Counted from the stretch's first letter, positions 11,154 through 23,030 are shown. The stretch is 64,000 nucleotides of DNA from an uncultured Pelagibacteraceae bacterium (GCA_902518595.1 CABYGR010000002.1:1-64000); one strand, 5' to 3'. Notes: generated by a model not told the origin, from the letters alone. Program-made: numbers and translations.

Positions 11154-11587
11154 TATTCTAAAATGATTATTGTTTGACCAAATTCTACTGGATGACCATC
11201 TTCTACACAAATTTCTTTAACAACCCCATCTGCTGTTGAAGGAACATGATTCATAGTTTTCATAGCTTCAACAATCATGACTGTGTCACCTTTTTTAATT
11301 TTTTTTCCAACCTCAACAAATCTTTTAGCACCAGGTTCAGGAGCATGATAAGCAGTTCCTATAATTGGTGAAGTAATTTGAATTCCAGAAATTATTTTCT
11401 GAGTATTATCAGAAACAGATTTTTCTGAAGATTTTATAATTGGTGAGGTTGTAATTTGATTAGATGTCGATATTTTTGATTTGGAAACTTTTATTTTTGT
11501 ATCTTTTTCTGTATATTCAATTTCAGTTAAATCAAACTCATTTAAATAATCAGTTAATTCTTTAATAATTTTTTTATCAATTTTCAT
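11153..11587 (-). CDS. accB: Acetyl-CoA carboxylase biotin carboxyl carrier protein
   Basis: Biotinylation motif VEAMKTMN. Confidence 0.95.
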   Translation of the reverse strand: MKIDKKIIKELTDYLNEFDLTEIEYTEKDTKIKVSKSKISTSNQITTSPIIKSSEKSVSDNTQKIISGIQITSPIIGTAYHAPEPGAKRFVEVGKKIKKGDTVMIVEAMKTMNHVPSTADGVVKEICVEDGHPVEFGQTIIILE

Positions 11588-12023
11588 TATTTAAAAGTTT
11601 TTGCATTGAAATTATGGCCAAAATATATCCTTCAGAACCTAAACCAAAAATTCCTCCTGTAGCCACGTCACTAATAAGAGATTTTCGTCTAAACTCTTCT
11701 CTTTTATATATGTTTGAAATATGTAATTCTAATACTGGTTTTTTAAAAACATCAAGTGCATCTCTAATCGCTACTGAAGTGTGTGTAAAACCTGCTGCAT
11801 TAATGATAATACCATCTAAGTTTTTTTTTGCTTCTTGTATTTTTGTTACAATATCACCCTCAATATTAGATTGAAAAAACTCCATATTTAGATTTAATTC
11901 ATTTGCTTTTTTTAAACAATTTGCTTTTAGTTGTTCAAAAGTTATCGAACCATATTGTGATTGTTCTCTTTCACCTAATAGATTAAGATTAGGGCCATTA
12001 ATAATAATTATTTTATTGTTCAT
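11577..12023 (-). CDS. aroQ: Type II 3-dehydroquinate dehydratase
   Basis: INGPNLNLLGEREQSQYG; INAAGFTHTSVAIRDAL. Confidence 0.95.
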   Translation of the reverse strand: MNNKIIIINGPNLNLLGEREQSQYGSITFEQLKANCLKKANELNLNMEFFQSNIEGDIVTKIQEAKKNLDGIIINAAGFTHTSVAIRDALDVFKKPVLELHISNIYKREEFRRKSLISDVATGGIFGLGSEGYILAIISMQKLLNNEN

Positions 12024-12039
12024 TCAGCATTTATACACG

Positions 12040-12258
12040 ATGAAAAAAATAAAAAAAATAAAAATAAGATTAAATGGTAAAAATAAAAATATTATAGAAG
12101 GATATAAACTATATGATTTAGTAAAACAATTAGATTTACAATTAAAAAAAGTAGCTATTGAACTAAACAGGGAAATCGTTGATAAGAAAAAAATTAAAAA
12201 AATTATATTAAATGATAAAGATATTATAGAGGTAGTTCATTTTATTGGAGGTGGTTAA
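12040..12258 (+). CDS. thiS: Sulfur carrier protein ThiS
   Basis: Small beta-grasp protein ending FIGGG, directly before thiG; likely start ATG at 12040. Confidence 0.85.
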   Translation: MKKIKKIKIRLNGKNKNIIEGYKLYDLVKQLDLQLKKVAIELNREIVDKKKIKKIILNDKDIIEVVHFIGGG

Positions 12259-12260
12259 AA

Positions 12261-13034
12261 TTGAAAATTGATAAATTAACTGTAGGTAAACAAAAATTTA
12301 ATTCACGATTAATAGTCGGTACTGGAAAATATAAGAATATGTCTGAATGTGCAAAAGCTATAAAATTGTCTGGAGCAAGTATAGTTACAGTAGCAGTTAG
12401 GAGAGTAAATATATCTGATAAAAAAAAACCACTATTAATGGATTATATAGATCCAAAAAAAATTACCTATTTACCAAATACAGCTGGATGTTTCAGTTCA
12501 GAAGAGGCTCTAAGAACACTTAGATTAGCAAGAGAAATTGGAGGATGGAAATTAGTTAAACTTGAAGTTTTAGGGGATAAAAAAAATCTTTTTCCAGATA
12601 TGATCGAAACACTAAAATCAACTGAAGTTTTAACAAAAGAAGGTTTTAAAGTTATGGTTTATTGTAACGATGATCCTTTGATGGCTAAAAGATTGGAGAA
12701 TGTTGGTGCAGCAGCGATTATGCCTTTAGCTGCTCCAATTGGTTCAGGGTTAGGCATTCTTAACAAAACAAATATTTTAATTATAACAAAACAAACTAAG
12801 TTACCCGTGATTGTAGATGCTGGTTTAGGTCAAGCTTCAGATGCAGCAATTGCTATGGAGCTAGGATGTGATGGGGTTTTAGTTAATACTGCTATTGCTA
12901 AAGCAAAAAAACCTTTTACTATGGCTTTGGCTTTTAAGCACGCAGTTATTAGTGGAAGACAGTCATATCTTTCTGGTAGGATTATAAAAAATTTAGCTGG
13001 CAAACCTTCCTCGCCAAATGAAGGGATTATTTAG
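12261..13034 (+). CDS. thiG: Thiazole synthase
   Basis: [61 protein letters not shown]. Confidence 0.96.
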   Translation: MKIDKLTVGKQKFNSRLIVGTGKYKNMSECAKAIKLSGASIVTVAVRRVNISDKKKPLLMDYIDPKKITYLPNTAGCFSSEEALRTLRLAREIGGWKLVKLEVLGDKKNLFPDMIETLKSTEVLTKEGFKVMVYCNDDPLMAKRLENVGAAAIMPLAAPIGSGLGILNKTNILIITKQTKLPVIVDAGLGQASDAAIAMELGCDGVLVNTAIAKAKKPFTMALAFKHAVISGRQSYLSGRIIKNLAGKPSSPNEGII

Positions 13035-14883
13035 ATTTTTTGTAGAATTTTTTTTTATACCTTTTTTTTTTAATAAAAGTTTTTTTGCCTTTTTCTTCTG
13101 AATTTTTTTCTTTGAAGTTTTTTAGCTCTATATTTTTTAACTTTTCAAATTGTTCAATTAACTCAATAGTTTTCATTGATTTATTTTTAATATCAATAAT
13201 ATATTCAGGAATAATAAGTTTATTATCAGTTATTATATCTATTTTCATCTTATTTTTCTTTTCAATATAAGTTAAATCTTTAACAAAATTTTCTTTTAAA
13301 AAATCAGATATTTTTTCACAAACTTTTAATTCAACAAATTTTGCTTTATTCAAAACTAATTTAAGCTCAACAATTTTTAATAATTTTTGTGCAAAAGATT
13401 CATCTGTCAATTCAACTTTCCATTTAACAGCGCTTTCTCTAAGTCTTTGACGAGACATTTCAAGTAATCCAAAATTACTAATTCTACCAATTTGAATTCT
13501 TGCTCTATCAGATCTGCATTTTTCTTTTAGACGTCTCTCGACCAATCTTCTGTTATTGAAGCTTAACATATCAATAAAATCAATTATAATTAAACCAGAT
13601 AGGTCTCTAATTTTAATTTGTCTTGCAATCTCTTCAGTCGCTTCAAGGTTTGTATCTAGAGCAGTACTCTCTACATTTTTTTGTTTAATAGAACTACCAG
13701 AATTAATATCAATTGATACTAGAGCCTCAGTAGGATTGATTACCAAATATCCACCAGAGTTGAGTTTTATTTCAGAGTCAAATATTTGATTTAACTTTTG
13801 TTCAATTCCTTCCTCAATAAACAGAGGAATCTTGCCTCTGTATTTTTTTATTTTTTTAACATTAGAAGGCATCATCATTTTCATAAAATTTTGAGCTTTT
13901 TTATATCCTTCATTGCCTTCAACAATTATTTTCTTGGTATTTTCATCATACATGTCTCTTAGAGTTCTTTTTATAATTTCACTTTCTTGATGAACTAAAG
14001 ACGGAGCAATTGAATTTAGAGCTGTTTCTTTAATTTGATTCCAAGTATTCTTTAAAGTTTCTAAGTCGTGATTAATTTCATTTTTAGTTTTATTGCTACC
14101 AGCAGTTCTAACTATTAGCCCCATTTCTTTTGGTATCTCGATTTCATTCAGTATAGTTCTAATTTTTTTTCTATCTGCAGGATTAAAAATTTTTCTGGAG
14201 ATACCTCCTCCTTTAGAAGTATTTGGCATCAAAACAATATATTTACCTGCTATAGAAATAAATGTGCTTAAGGCAGCACCTTTTTGACCTCTTTCATCTT
14301 TAATAACTTGAATAAGTATTACTTGATTAGGTTTTATTACCTCTTGAATTTTATATCTTTTGAATTTGTGTCGTTTTTCAATTTTTTTTTCTTTATTGTC
14401 AACACGATCTTTTAAAATTTCATCGTTTTTATTTTCTAAGTTTTCAGTATAATTATTTTCTAAGCTCTGATTATCTGATAATTTTTCTTCTTCTATTTCA
14501 TTTTTCTTTACTTCAATTGGATCATTGATTTCTAGTTTACCTTCAGCTAAATCTTTTTCTTCTTTAGCTTCAACTTCTTTAGACAATTCTTCTCTTGCTC
14601 TTTCTTCTTCCTGTTTGATTCTTTCTAAATCACTTTTAGGAATTTGATAATAATCAGATTGAATATCATTAAATGACAAAAAACCATGTCGCTCTCTACC
14701 GAAATCAACAAAAGCCGCTTGAAGGGAAGGCTCTATCCTACTTACCTTTCCAAGATAAATATTATTTTTAATTAAATTATTCTTTAAACCTTCGTACTCG
14801 TAATCCTCAATGTTATCTTCTGATTTAAGTACAACTCGAGTTTCATTAGGATGCGAAGCATCAATGTATAAATTTTTTTCCAT
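13027..14883 (-). CDS. Ribonuclease E/G
   Basis: S1-like N-terminus with charged insertion; RNase E/G core [10 protein letters not shown]...[13 protein letters not shown]. Confidence 0.92.
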   Translation of the reverse strand: MEKNLYIDASHPNETRVVLKSEDNIEDYEYEGLKNNLIKNNIYLGKVSRIEPSLQAAFVDFGRERHGFLSFNDIQSDYYQIPKSDLERIKQEEERAREELSKEVEAKEEKDLAEGKLEINDPIEVKKNEIEEEKLSDNQSLENNYTENLENKNDEILKDRVDNKEKKIEKRHKFKRYKIQEVIKPNQVILIQVIKDERGQKGAALSTFISIAGKYIVLMPNTSKGGGISRKIFNPADRKKIRTILNEIEIPKEMGLIVRTAGSNKTKNEINHDLETLKNTWNQIKETALNSIAPSLVHQESEIIKRTLRDMYDENTKKIIVEGNEGYKKAQNFMKMMMPSNVKKIKKYRGKIPLFIEEGIEQKLNQIFDSEIKLNSGGYLVINPTEALVSIDINSGSSIKQKNVESTALDTNLEATEEIARQIKIRDLSGLIIIDFIDMLSFNNRRLVERRLKEKCRSDRARIQIGRISNFGLLEMSRQRLRESAVKWKVELTDESFAQKLLKIVELKLVLNKAKFVELKVCEKISDFLKENFVKDLTYIEKKNKMKIDIITDNKLIIPEYIIDIKNKSMKTIELIEQFEKLKNIELKNFKEKNSEEKGKKTFIKKKRYKKKFYKKSK

Positions 14884-14987
14884 AATCTATTGTTTGTTTG
14901 TTTCATTTTAATAATCAAAGTTTGATAAAAATTTTGTTTATAGTTATGCCTTATCTTTAACAAATTCCTTTATATAATGGAATTAAA

Positions 14988-17327
14988 ATGACTAATTTAT
15001 TTAAAAATTTATTTATAGCTATTGCTAGTTTTTTTCTATTGATTTCCATTACAATATTGGGGGTTTTGTGGACTTTTTCAAATAATATTCCAGATTACAA
15101 ATTTTTAAAAAATTATAAACCTGCAGTTTCAAGCAAAATGTATTCTGGAAACGGAGAAGTTGTTGCAGATTTTTCAAAAGAAAAAAGAATTTTCGTTCCA
15201 TATGAAGCTATCCCAAAAAACGTGATAAATTCATTTTTGTCAGCAGAAGATAAAAATTTTTTCTCTCATCCAGGTATTGATGCAAAAGGTGTTTTAAGAG
15301 CGATAATAAAAAATACTCAAAATATGATGAGTTCTAAAAGATTAGAAGGAGCATCAACCATAACACAACAAGTTGCAAAAAATTTTTTATTAACAAATGA
15401 AGTAAGTTTAAACCGAAAAATAAAAGAAGCAATTTTAGCTTTTAGAATAGAAAGAGCCTTGTCAAAAGAGAGAATACTTGAGTTATATCTAAATCAAATT
15501 TATTTGGGTAGTGGTGCATATGGTGTTGCTGCTGCAAGCTTAGAGTATTTTGATAAATCCATTAAAGAATTGAATTATAATGAGGCAGCTTTACTAGCTG
15601 CACTGCCTAAGGCCCCAAGTAAATATAATCCATATAGAAATATAGAACTTGCTAAATACAGGAGAGATTTAGTTTTAAAAAATTTATACGATAATAATTT
15701 TTTAGACCAAGAAAAATATATTGATCTTAAAAATAAGTCTATTTATTTGAAAAAAAATAAAAAAATTTTTTCTGAAAATGCTCAATACTATATTGAAGAT
15801 GTTCGTAAGAGCATTATAGATCAATTATCTTATGAAAAAGTTTATAATCAAGGCTACAATATTAACACTCCAATAAATCTTAAATTACAAAAATTTGCTA
15901 CCACCTCTTTGAGAAATGGATTGATATCTTATGATAGAAGAAAAGGATGGCGTGGACCAATTACTAATATTGAATATACACCCGATTGGTTTGAAAAAAT
16001 TAATAAAAAAAATTTTTTAGAAAAATCAATTAAGTGGAAATTAGCAATTGTAAAAAAAATAAACCAATTTTCTGCATACATCGAGATAGAAAATAAAGAT
16101 GACGGTATAATAGAATATAAGGATATATCCTGGACAAAAAAAGAATTTCCAGAGTTATTAAAACAAGGTGATGTAATTTATGTAAAACAAGTTAAAGATG
16201 ATTTTTATAGTCTACAACAACTTCCAAAAGTTAATGGTGGAATAGTTGTAATGGACCCTTTTACTGGTAGAGTTTTTGCTTTAAGTGGTGGATTTAGTTT
16301 TAATAATAGTGAATTTAATAGATCATCTCAAGCTTTGAGACAACCTGGTTCAGCATTTAAACCTTTTGTATATGCATTAGCATTAGAAAATAGATATACA
16401 CCTTCATCATTAATTTTAGATGCTCCTCTAGTATTAGATCAAGGAGAAGATTTAAAAAAATGGAAGCCAGAAAATTATGGTAAAAAATTTTATGGACCAT
16501 CTACACTTCGAACTGGTTTAGAGAAATCTAGAAATTTAATGACAGTAAGAATTTCAAGAAATTTAGGTATCGATAAAGTTACAAGCTTTTCAAAAAGAAT
16601 GAAAATTTATGAAAATCCAGAAGAGTTACTTTCAATTTCTCTTGGTTCTACTGAAACAACTCTTTTAAAATTGACTTCAGCTTATTGCACATTTGTAAAT
16701 GGTGGTAAACTTATTGAGCCAATAATTATTGATAGAATTCAAGATGGGGAAGGTAATACGATAATAAATAATGAAAACAGAAAATGTACAAATTGTGATA
16801 AAATTTCTTTTACAGGTAAAGAATTTCCAATAATTAAAGATAACTATCCCCAAGTTTTATCGGCTGAAACAGCTTATCAAATTACTTCATTTTTACAGGG
16901 AGTTGTTGAAAGAGGAACAGGAAAAAAGCTCAAAAAGCTCGGTTTAAATATAGCGGGAAAAACTGGAACGACTAATGAAAATACAGATGCCTGGTTTATT
17001 GGTTTTACCTCTGATTTAGTAATAGGTGTTTATGTGGGTATGGACAATCCTAAACCATTAGGTAAATTTGAAACTGGTTCTAAGGCTGCCCTTCCAATTT
17101 TCGAGGAATTTGTAAAAAAAGCTGTTAAAAAATCTAACTCAAGACCTTTTAAAGTACCTCAAAATATAACTTTAATGGTTATAGATCCTGATACTGGAGA
17201 AAAGGCTAAATTTTCATCAAAAAACACGATAATTGAGTCATATAAAAGTAAAAATGTTTTAGATGGAAAAGTTTTATATTCAGATAACGATAGATTAGAT
17301 ACTAATAATATATTAAAATTTTATTAA
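14988..17327 (+). CDS. mrcA: Penicillin-binding protein 1A (glycosyltransferase/transpeptidase)
   Basis: GASTITQQVAKNFLL; RQPGSAFKPFVYA; AGKTGTTNENTDAWFIG. Confidence 0.94.
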   Translation: MTNLFKNLFIAIASFFLLISITILGVLWTFSNNIPDYKFLKNYKPAVSSKMYSGNGEVVADFSKEKRIFVPYEAIPKNVINSFLSAEDKNFFSHPGIDAKGVLRAIIKNTQNMMSSKRLEGASTITQQVAKNFLLTNEVSLNRKIKEAILAFRIERALSKERILELYLNQIYLGSGAYGVAAASLEYFDKSIKELNYNEAALLAALPKAPSKYNPYRNIELAKYRRDLVLKNLYDNNFLDQEKYIDLKNKSIYLKKNKKIFSENAQYYIEDVRKSIIDQLSYEKVYNQGYNINTPINLKLQKFATTSLRNGLISYDRRKGWRGPITNIEYTPDWFEKINKKNFLEKSIKWKLAIVKKINQFSAYIEIENKDDGIIEYKDISWTKKEFPELLKQGDVIYVKQVKDDFYSLQQLPKVNGGIVVMDPFTGRVFALSGGFSFNNSEFNRSSQALRQPGSAFKPFVYALALENRYTPSSLILDAPLVLDQGEDLKKWKPENYGKKFYGPSTLRTGLEKSRNLMTVRISRNLGIDKVTSFSKRMKIYENPEELLSISLGSTETTLLKLTSAYCTFVNGGKLIEPIIIDRIQDGEGNTIINNENRKCTNCDKISFTGKEFPIIKDNYPQVLSAETAYQITSFLQGVVERGTGKKLKKLGLNIAGKTGTTNENTDAWFIGFTSDLVIGVYVGMDNPKPLGKFETGSKAALPIFEEFVKKAVKKSNSRPFKVPQNITLMVIDPDTGEKAKFSSKNTIIESYKSKNVLDGKVLYSDNDRLDTNNILKFY

Positions 17328-18422
17328 TGGAAGACAAATATAGTAATTTTAAAAAAGAGATCGAAAAGATTAACAATAGAGTTAAGGAGTATCTTTGAAA
17401 AAAATAAGATATATTCTAAATTAGAAAGCCACAATCAGTCAATGCTGGAAGATAACTTTTGGCAGGATAAATCAAAATCTCAAAAAATTATTAAAGAAAA
17501 AAAACTATTTGAAGATTTAATAAATTCTTCTGAAAAATCTACTCAAGAATTTAATGATTTAGAAGATCTTTATAAATTAGCAGTTGAAGAAAATAATTCT
17601 GAAATACAAGTTGAAGTTTATCAAAAATTAAAAGAACTTAGAGTAAGAGTTAAAGAAAATGAAATTAAATGTTTTTTATCTAATGAATTAGACTCACTGG
17701 ATTGTTACTTAGAAATACATGCTGGTGCAGGAGGAACTGAAAGCCAAGATTGGGCAGATATGTTAAGAAGAATGTATATTAAATGGTCTGATACTAAGGG
17801 GTTTAAATATCAAATAGTAAGTGAACACAAAGGAGATGAAGCAGGTATTAAATCATCAACAATTAAAATTGAAGGTGATTATATATTTGGATGGTTGAAA
17901 AAAGAGTCAGGAATTCATCGACTTGTAAGAATATCACCTTTTGACTCAGGCTCAAGAAGACATACTAGTTTTGCAAGTGTTTGGATTTATCCTGTTATTG
18001 ATGAAAATATTAATATTGAAATTTTTGAGAAAGATTTAAGGATTGATACGTATCGATCAAGTGGAGCAGGTGGACAACATGTAAATACCACTGATAGTGC
18101 AGTACGAATTACTCACATTCCAACTAAAATTGTTGTTCAATGTCAAAACGAGAGATCACAACATAAAAATAAAGAAACCTGCATGAATATGTTGCGTGCT
18201 AGACTTTACGATTATCAAATTAAAAAAAAAGAAGAGCAAAATCAAAATAACGAAGCTAATAAATCTGAGATTGGATGGGGACATCAAATAAGATCTTATG
18301 TTTTACAACCCTATAGACTTGTTAAAGATAATAGAACTAACCATGAAAGTTCAAATCCAGATAAAATTTTGGATGGTGAGCTTGATGAATTTTTAGAAGA
18401 GTCGATTTATCAAATTAGATGA
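17327..18422 (+). CDS. prfB: Peptide chain release factor 2, made by programmed +1 frameshift (17327..17395 joined to 17397..18422)
   Basis: GGQHVNTTDSAVRITHIPT and QCQNERSQHKNK motifs; upstream 22-codon plus CTT ORF ends AAGGAG TAT CTT TGA; the +1 shift continues into the main frame. Confidence 0.95.
17384..17398 (+). promoter_or_regulatory. RF2 programmed +1 frameshift signal (SD-like AAGGAG + TAT CTT TGA)
   Basis: AAGGAGTATCTTTGA; same spacing as E. coli AGGGGGTATCTTTGA. Confidence 0.93.
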
Positions 18423-20611
18423 AAAAATTTTTTTACAGATCTTTTATAACTATATTTATTATTTTGTTACTTATTATAACTTATCTTAGTACCATTGGAA
18501 TAAATACAAATATTTTTAATTCAAATATATCTAAAAAAATAAAAGAATTTGATAAGAATTTAAATATTGAAATAAATAAAATATTTATAATATTAGATCC
18601 ACTTAAATTTAAAATTAAACTTAAAACCGTAGGGACTAATCTAAAATACGATAAAGAAACAATCCAATTAGAAAATATTAAATCGGATGTATCTTTAAAA
18701 TCATTATTAAACAAAGAATTTTCAATCAAAAAAGTAAATATTTCAACTAAGTCTATCGAAATTAATGGTTTGATTAAATTTTTAAGATTAGTTCAAAAAA
18801 ATCCTAAATATTATATTGCTGAAAAAGCAATTAAGAGAGGATATTTAATTGCAGATATTGATATTGAATTTGATGATAATGGAAATTTAAAAGATAACTA
18901 TAAAATTAAAGGTGTAGTAAAAGATGGTAAAATTAATATATTAAAAAGAAATAGATTAGAAGCTATTAATTTTATTTTTGAAGTAAAAAAAAATAAATTT
19001 CAATTAAATGATTTATATCTAAAAATTGAAAATGAAAATCTTGAATTACCTGAGACAATAATAGAAAAAAAAAATAATAAATATTTTGTCTCAGGAAAAT
19101 TGTTAAATAATCAAATTACTTTAACAGAAAATAGGATTAGTGATTATGTAAATTTAGAAGATATAAATTTTAGAATTAAAGAAATTATTTTTTCATCTGA
19201 AAATAATTTTAATTTTACAATAAACAATAAATTCAAAATTAAAGATTTAATTATTAGATCTAAAGTAAATTTGGTAAATTTAGAAATTGGAAATAGTTTA
19301 GATTTAAAAAATTTTTTTCCAGAAATTGAAAAAAAGTTTTTTTTGAAAAATAACCAGCTTGAAATAAATTATAAAAAAGACAATTTAAATATCCTAGGAT
19401 CAGGAAATGTTTTTTTTCAAAAAAAGCCTGATAAAATTGAATATAAGATCATTAAAAATAAAGATAATATAAATTTTAATACCAAATTATATATAAAAGA
19501 TAATAATCTCAAATTTGATTTATTAAACTTTGAAAAAAAAGATAAATCAAATTTAAAACTAGAAATTAAAGGTGAACATAAAATTAACAAAGGATTTTTG
19601 TTCAGTAAAATTAATTTAATAGAAAATAAAAATTCTATTTTAATAAATGATTTATTTTTATCTCATGACAATAAAATTGATAATGTAAAAAATATTACTT
19701 TGAACTATCAAGACCAAGATAAATTGAAAAATAACATTCAAATTAATAAAAAAAATAAAAATTATTTTATAATTGGTGACAGTCTAAATATAAATCGAAT
19801 AATCGATAATTTAATAGATTCTAAAAATAAAAAAAAATATAACTTATTTAAAAATGATTTTAAAATTAATATAAAAATTGACCAAACTTACTTGGATCAA
19901 AAAAATATTATAAAAAATCTTAAAGGATATTTGATATATAGTGATAACGAGATTTATGAATCTAAATTAGAATCAAGTTTTTCAAATAACAAAAAAATTA
20001 GATTTACTATAAATACAGATAATGGTGAAAAAATTACAACTCTTTATACTGACATAGCAAAACCATTTGTAGACAGATATAAATTTATTAAAGGATTTGA
20101 AGAGGGCAATTTAGATTTTTACTCCACTAAAAAAAATAATATTTCAAACTCAATATTAAAAATTGATAATTTTAAAGTACAGGAAGTTCCAATTTTGGCA
20201 AAATTACTTACTCTTGCTTCTCTTCAAGGAATAGCAGATTTGTTAACTGGTGAAGGCATAAGATTTACTGATTTTGAAATGAAATTTTCTAATCAAAACA
20301 AATTAATGAAAATCGAGGAAATGTATGCAATAGGTCCTGCAATCTCAATCTTGTTGGATGGTTATATTGAGAAGGACAAACTTATTAGTCTCCGTGGTAC
20401 ATTAGTTCCAGCAACCACAATAAATAGAACAATATCCTCAATTCCATTAGTTGGTAAAATTTTAGTTGGTAAAAAAGTAGGTGAAGGTGTTTTTGGTGTT
20501 AGTTTCAAAATTAAAGGTCCACCAAAAGATTTAAAAACAAATGTTAATCCTATTAAAACTTTAACTCCAAGATTTATAACTAGAACTTTAGAAAAAATAA
20601 AAAAAAATTAA
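18419..20611 (+). CDS. AsmA-like/YhdP-type envelope protein
   Basis: Single N-terminal TM, long Asn/Lys-rich beta-type region; C-terminal GEGIRFTDFEMKFS...GKKVGEGVFGVSFKIKGPPKD. Confidence 0.7.
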   Translation: MKKFFYRSFITIFIILLLIITYLSTIGINTNIFNSNISKKIKEFDKNLNIEINKIFIILDPLKFKIKLKTVGTNLKYDKETIQLENIKSDVSLKSLLNKEFSIKKVNISTKSIEINGLIKFLRLVQKNPKYYIAEKAIKRGYLIADIDIEFDDNGNLKDNYKIKGVVKDGKINILKRNRLEAINFIFEVKKNKFQLNDLYLKIENENLELPETIIEKKNNKYFVSGKLLNNQITLTENRISDYVNLEDINFRIKEIIFSSENNFNFTINNKFKIKDLIIRSKVNLVNLEIGNSLDLKNFFPEIEKKFFLKNNQLEINYKKDNLNILGSGNVFFQKKPDKIEYKIIKNKDNINFNTKLYIKDNNLKFDLLNFEKKDKSNLKLEIKGEHKINKGFLFSKINLIENKNSILINDLFLSHDNKIDNVKNITLNYQDQDKLKNNIQINKKNKNYFIIGDSLNINRIIDNLIDSKNKKKYNLFKNDFKINIKIDQTYLDQKNIIKNLKGYLIYSDNEIYESKLESSFSNNKKIRFTINTDNGEKITTLYTDIAKPFVDRYKFIKGFEEGNLDFYSTKKNNISNSILKIDNFKVQEVPILAKLLTLASLQGIADLLTGEGIRFTDFEMKFSNQNKLMKIEEMYAIGPAISILLDGYIEKDKLISLRGTLVPATTINRTISSIPLVGKILVGKKVGEGVFGVSFKIKGPPKDLKTNVNPIKTLTPRFITRTLEKIKKN

Positions 20612-21855
20612 ATTAATTCAATTTTGGCATGTCTTTTTTTACCAAGTGATAATTTTAAAAAATTATCTTTAAAATATTTTTGATCGATATTCATTTTATC
20701 ATCAGAAATAATTTCATTATTTATTTTCACTGCTTTTCCTTTAATCAATCTTCTTATTTCACTTTTTGATTTTTCTAATTTAGATAGAATTACAAGATCT
20801 AAAATATTTATATGATTTTTGAAATTATCTTTTTTTAATTTTATTGAAGGTAAATTTATACCTGTAGAATTTTCAGAGAATGCTTCTTGGGCAGCTTTTT
20901 CACAATTTATTGCTTCTTCTTTTCCGTGAAGCATTTTTGTTGCTTCATTTGCTAACAAAATTTTTAATTCATTAATTTCTTTATCTTTTATCTTCTCTAT
21001 TTCATCAATTGAAAGATCTGTAAAATAATTTAAGAATTTAATTACATCACGATCATCAGAATTTCTCCAGAATTGCCAATAATCATAAGGTGAAAGAAAT
21101 TGTTTATCTAACCAAACTGCTCCCGTTTCGGTTTTACCCATTTTTGCTCCAGTTGCTAAAGTAATTAATGGAGTTGTTAGTCCAAAAGCAATTTTATCTG
21201 AATATCTTTTTAATAACTCAACACCATTCACAATATTTCCCCATTGATCTGAGCCACCTAATTGAAGTACACAATTATGTTTTTTGTTTAATTCTAAAAA
21301 ATCATAAGCCTGTAAAATCATATAATTAAACTCCATATAACTTAATGATTGTTCTCTTTCTAATCGAGTTTTAACACTATCAAATGTTAACATTTTATTT
21401 ATTGTAAAATGTTTTCCAATATCTCTCAAAAAAGAAATATAATTCAAGTTTTTCAGCCAAGAGTAGTTATTAACAAAAATAGGTTTGATTTTTTCATTAT
21501 CAGAATTTAAATAGTTTTTTAAAATATTTTGGATATTTTTAATATTTTTTTCTATTTCGCTTTCACTCAAAATTTTTCTAGTTTTGTTTTTTCCTGAAGG
21601 GTCCCCAATTCTTGTTGTACCACCTCCTATCAAAACAATTGGTTGGTGCCCATGTTTTTGAAGTAATCTTAAGCACATGATTTGAAGTAAGCTGCCTACA
21701 TGTAAACTTCCAGCAGTACAATCGAAACCTATGTAAGCTTTAATTTTTTCTTTATCTAAAAGTTTAGATAGTTCATCATCTGCAGTACACTGATAATAAA
21801 AACCCCTATCTTTAAATTCTTTTAAAAATTTATTCATAAGTCTATACTTGGACAA
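20608..21855 (-). CDS. tyrS: Tyrosyl-tRNA synthetase
   Basis: AYIGFDCTAGSLHVGSLLQI, QLGGSDQWGNIVNG, MGKTETGAVW. Confidence 0.96.
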   Translation of the reverse strand: MSKYRLMNKFLKEFKDRGFYYQCTADDELSKLLDKEKIKAYIGFDCTAGSLHVGSLLQIMCLRLLQKHGHQPIVLIGGGTTRIGDPSGKNKTRKILSESEIEKNIKNIQNILKNYLNSDNEKIKPIFVNNYSWLKNLNYISFLRDIGKHFTINKMLTFDSVKTRLEREQSLSYMEFNYMILQAYDFLELNKKHNCVLQLGGSDQWGNIVNGVELLKRYSDKIAFGLTTPLITLATGAKMGKTETGAVWLDKQFLSPYDYWQFWRNSDDRDVIKFLNYFTDLSIDEIEKIKDKEINELKILLANEATKMLHGKEEAINCEKAAQEAFSENSTGINLPSIKLKKDNFKNHINILDLVILSKLEKSKSEIRRLIKGKAVKINNEIISDDKMNIDQKYFKDNFLKLSLGKKRHAKIELI

Positions 21856-21884
21856 TATACAAATTTTTTTAAAAAAAAATAAAT

Positions 21885-23030
21885 ATGAGTAAAAAAATAT
21901 TTACCTCTTTAGGATTAATGAGTGGCACCTCAATGGATGGAATTGATGCATCAATAATCCAATCTGATGGAATTAAGGAATTTGAGCTAATATCAAATGA
22001 ATATTGTGAATTTGATAAGGATTTATACCAAAAAATAACAGCACTAAGAGACAAAATTTTTTCATCGAAAGATTTAACTAAAAATTTAAAGGATATTATT
22101 GAAATTGAGAGAAAATTTACATTATTTGTAAGTAAATTAGTCATTAGATTGGTTGAAAAAAACTCATTAATTCTAGATTTAATAGGCTTTCATGGTCAAA
22201 CAATTTTGCATCTACCAAAAGAGAAAATTTCTAAACAACTAGGTGATGGAAATCTTTTGTCACAATTAACAAAAACTAAAGTTGTTTATCAATTTAGGCA
22301 AAATGATTTAAATCATGGAGGTGAAGGTGCTCCTTTGACTCCAATATTTCATTTTTTGATATCTGGAATTTTAAAAACAAAATTTAATTTAGATTTTCCT
22401 ATGAAAATAATTAATATAGGTGGAATCACCAATGTCTCACAAATTAAGATTAATAATTCTGAGAATGAGAATTTATTTGCCTATGATATTGCTCCAGGAA
22501 ATTGTTTAATTGACGAATGGATCAGAAAAAAAAGTAATAAAAAATTTGACTTTAATGGTGATATTGCCTCAAGTGGAAAAATAAATGATTTAATATTAAA
22601 CCAAACAATTGATAATTTTAATATAAAAGACTTAAATAATTCATTAGATATAAAAAATTTTGATATTTCCTTTGCTCGTGGCTTAGGTTTAGAGGATGGA
22701 TGTGCAACAATTACAAAATATACTGCATATTTAATTTCAGAGGGTTTAAAAAAAATTGATGAAATTAATAATTTAAAAACAACAAATCTATATCTTTGTG
22801 GAGGAGGCAGAAAAAACAAGACTCTTATAAAAAATATTGATGAATATTTAAATGATAAAAAAATAAATTTGAAAAATATTGATGAATATGAATTTGATGG
22901 TGATTTTATAGAGTCACAAGCTTTTGCATATTTGGCCATAAGATCATATCTAGGCCTTCCTATATCTTATCCAAACACTACAAGAACTTCGAGATCTATT
23001 TCAGGTGGAATAATAGAAAAAAATTATTAA
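21885..23030 (+). CDS. anmK: Anhydro-N-acetylmuramic acid kinase
   Basis: LGLMSGTSMDGIDASI; GFHGQTILHLP. Confidence 0.95.
   Translation: MSKKIFTSLGLMSGTSMDGIDASIIQSDGIKEFELISNEYCEFDKDLYQKITALRDKIFSSKDLTKNLKDIIEIERKFTLFVSKLVIRLVEKNSLILDLIGFHGQTILHLPKEKISKQLGDGNLLSQLTKTKVVYQFRQNDLNHGGEGAPLTPIFHFLISGILKTKFNLDFPMKIINIGGITNVSQIKINNSENENLFAYDIAPGNCLIDEWIRKKSNKKFDFNGDIASSGKINDLILNQTIDNFNIKDLNNSLDIKNFDISFARGLGLEDGCATITKYTAYLISEGLKKIDEINNLKTTNLYLCGGGRKNKTLIKNIDEYLNDKKINLKNIDEYEFDGDFIESQAFAYLAIRSYLGLPISYPNTTRTSRSISGGIIEKNY

Noticed and set aside
12024-12039. Possible TPP riboswitch before thiS
   Set aside because: The gap to aroQ is only 16 bp, too short for a riboswitch, and no TPP core is visible.
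22481-22939. 152-aa minus-strand ORF inside anmK
   Set aside because: Fully antisense to conserved anmK; Phe/Ser/Ile-rich composition typical of shadow ORFs.
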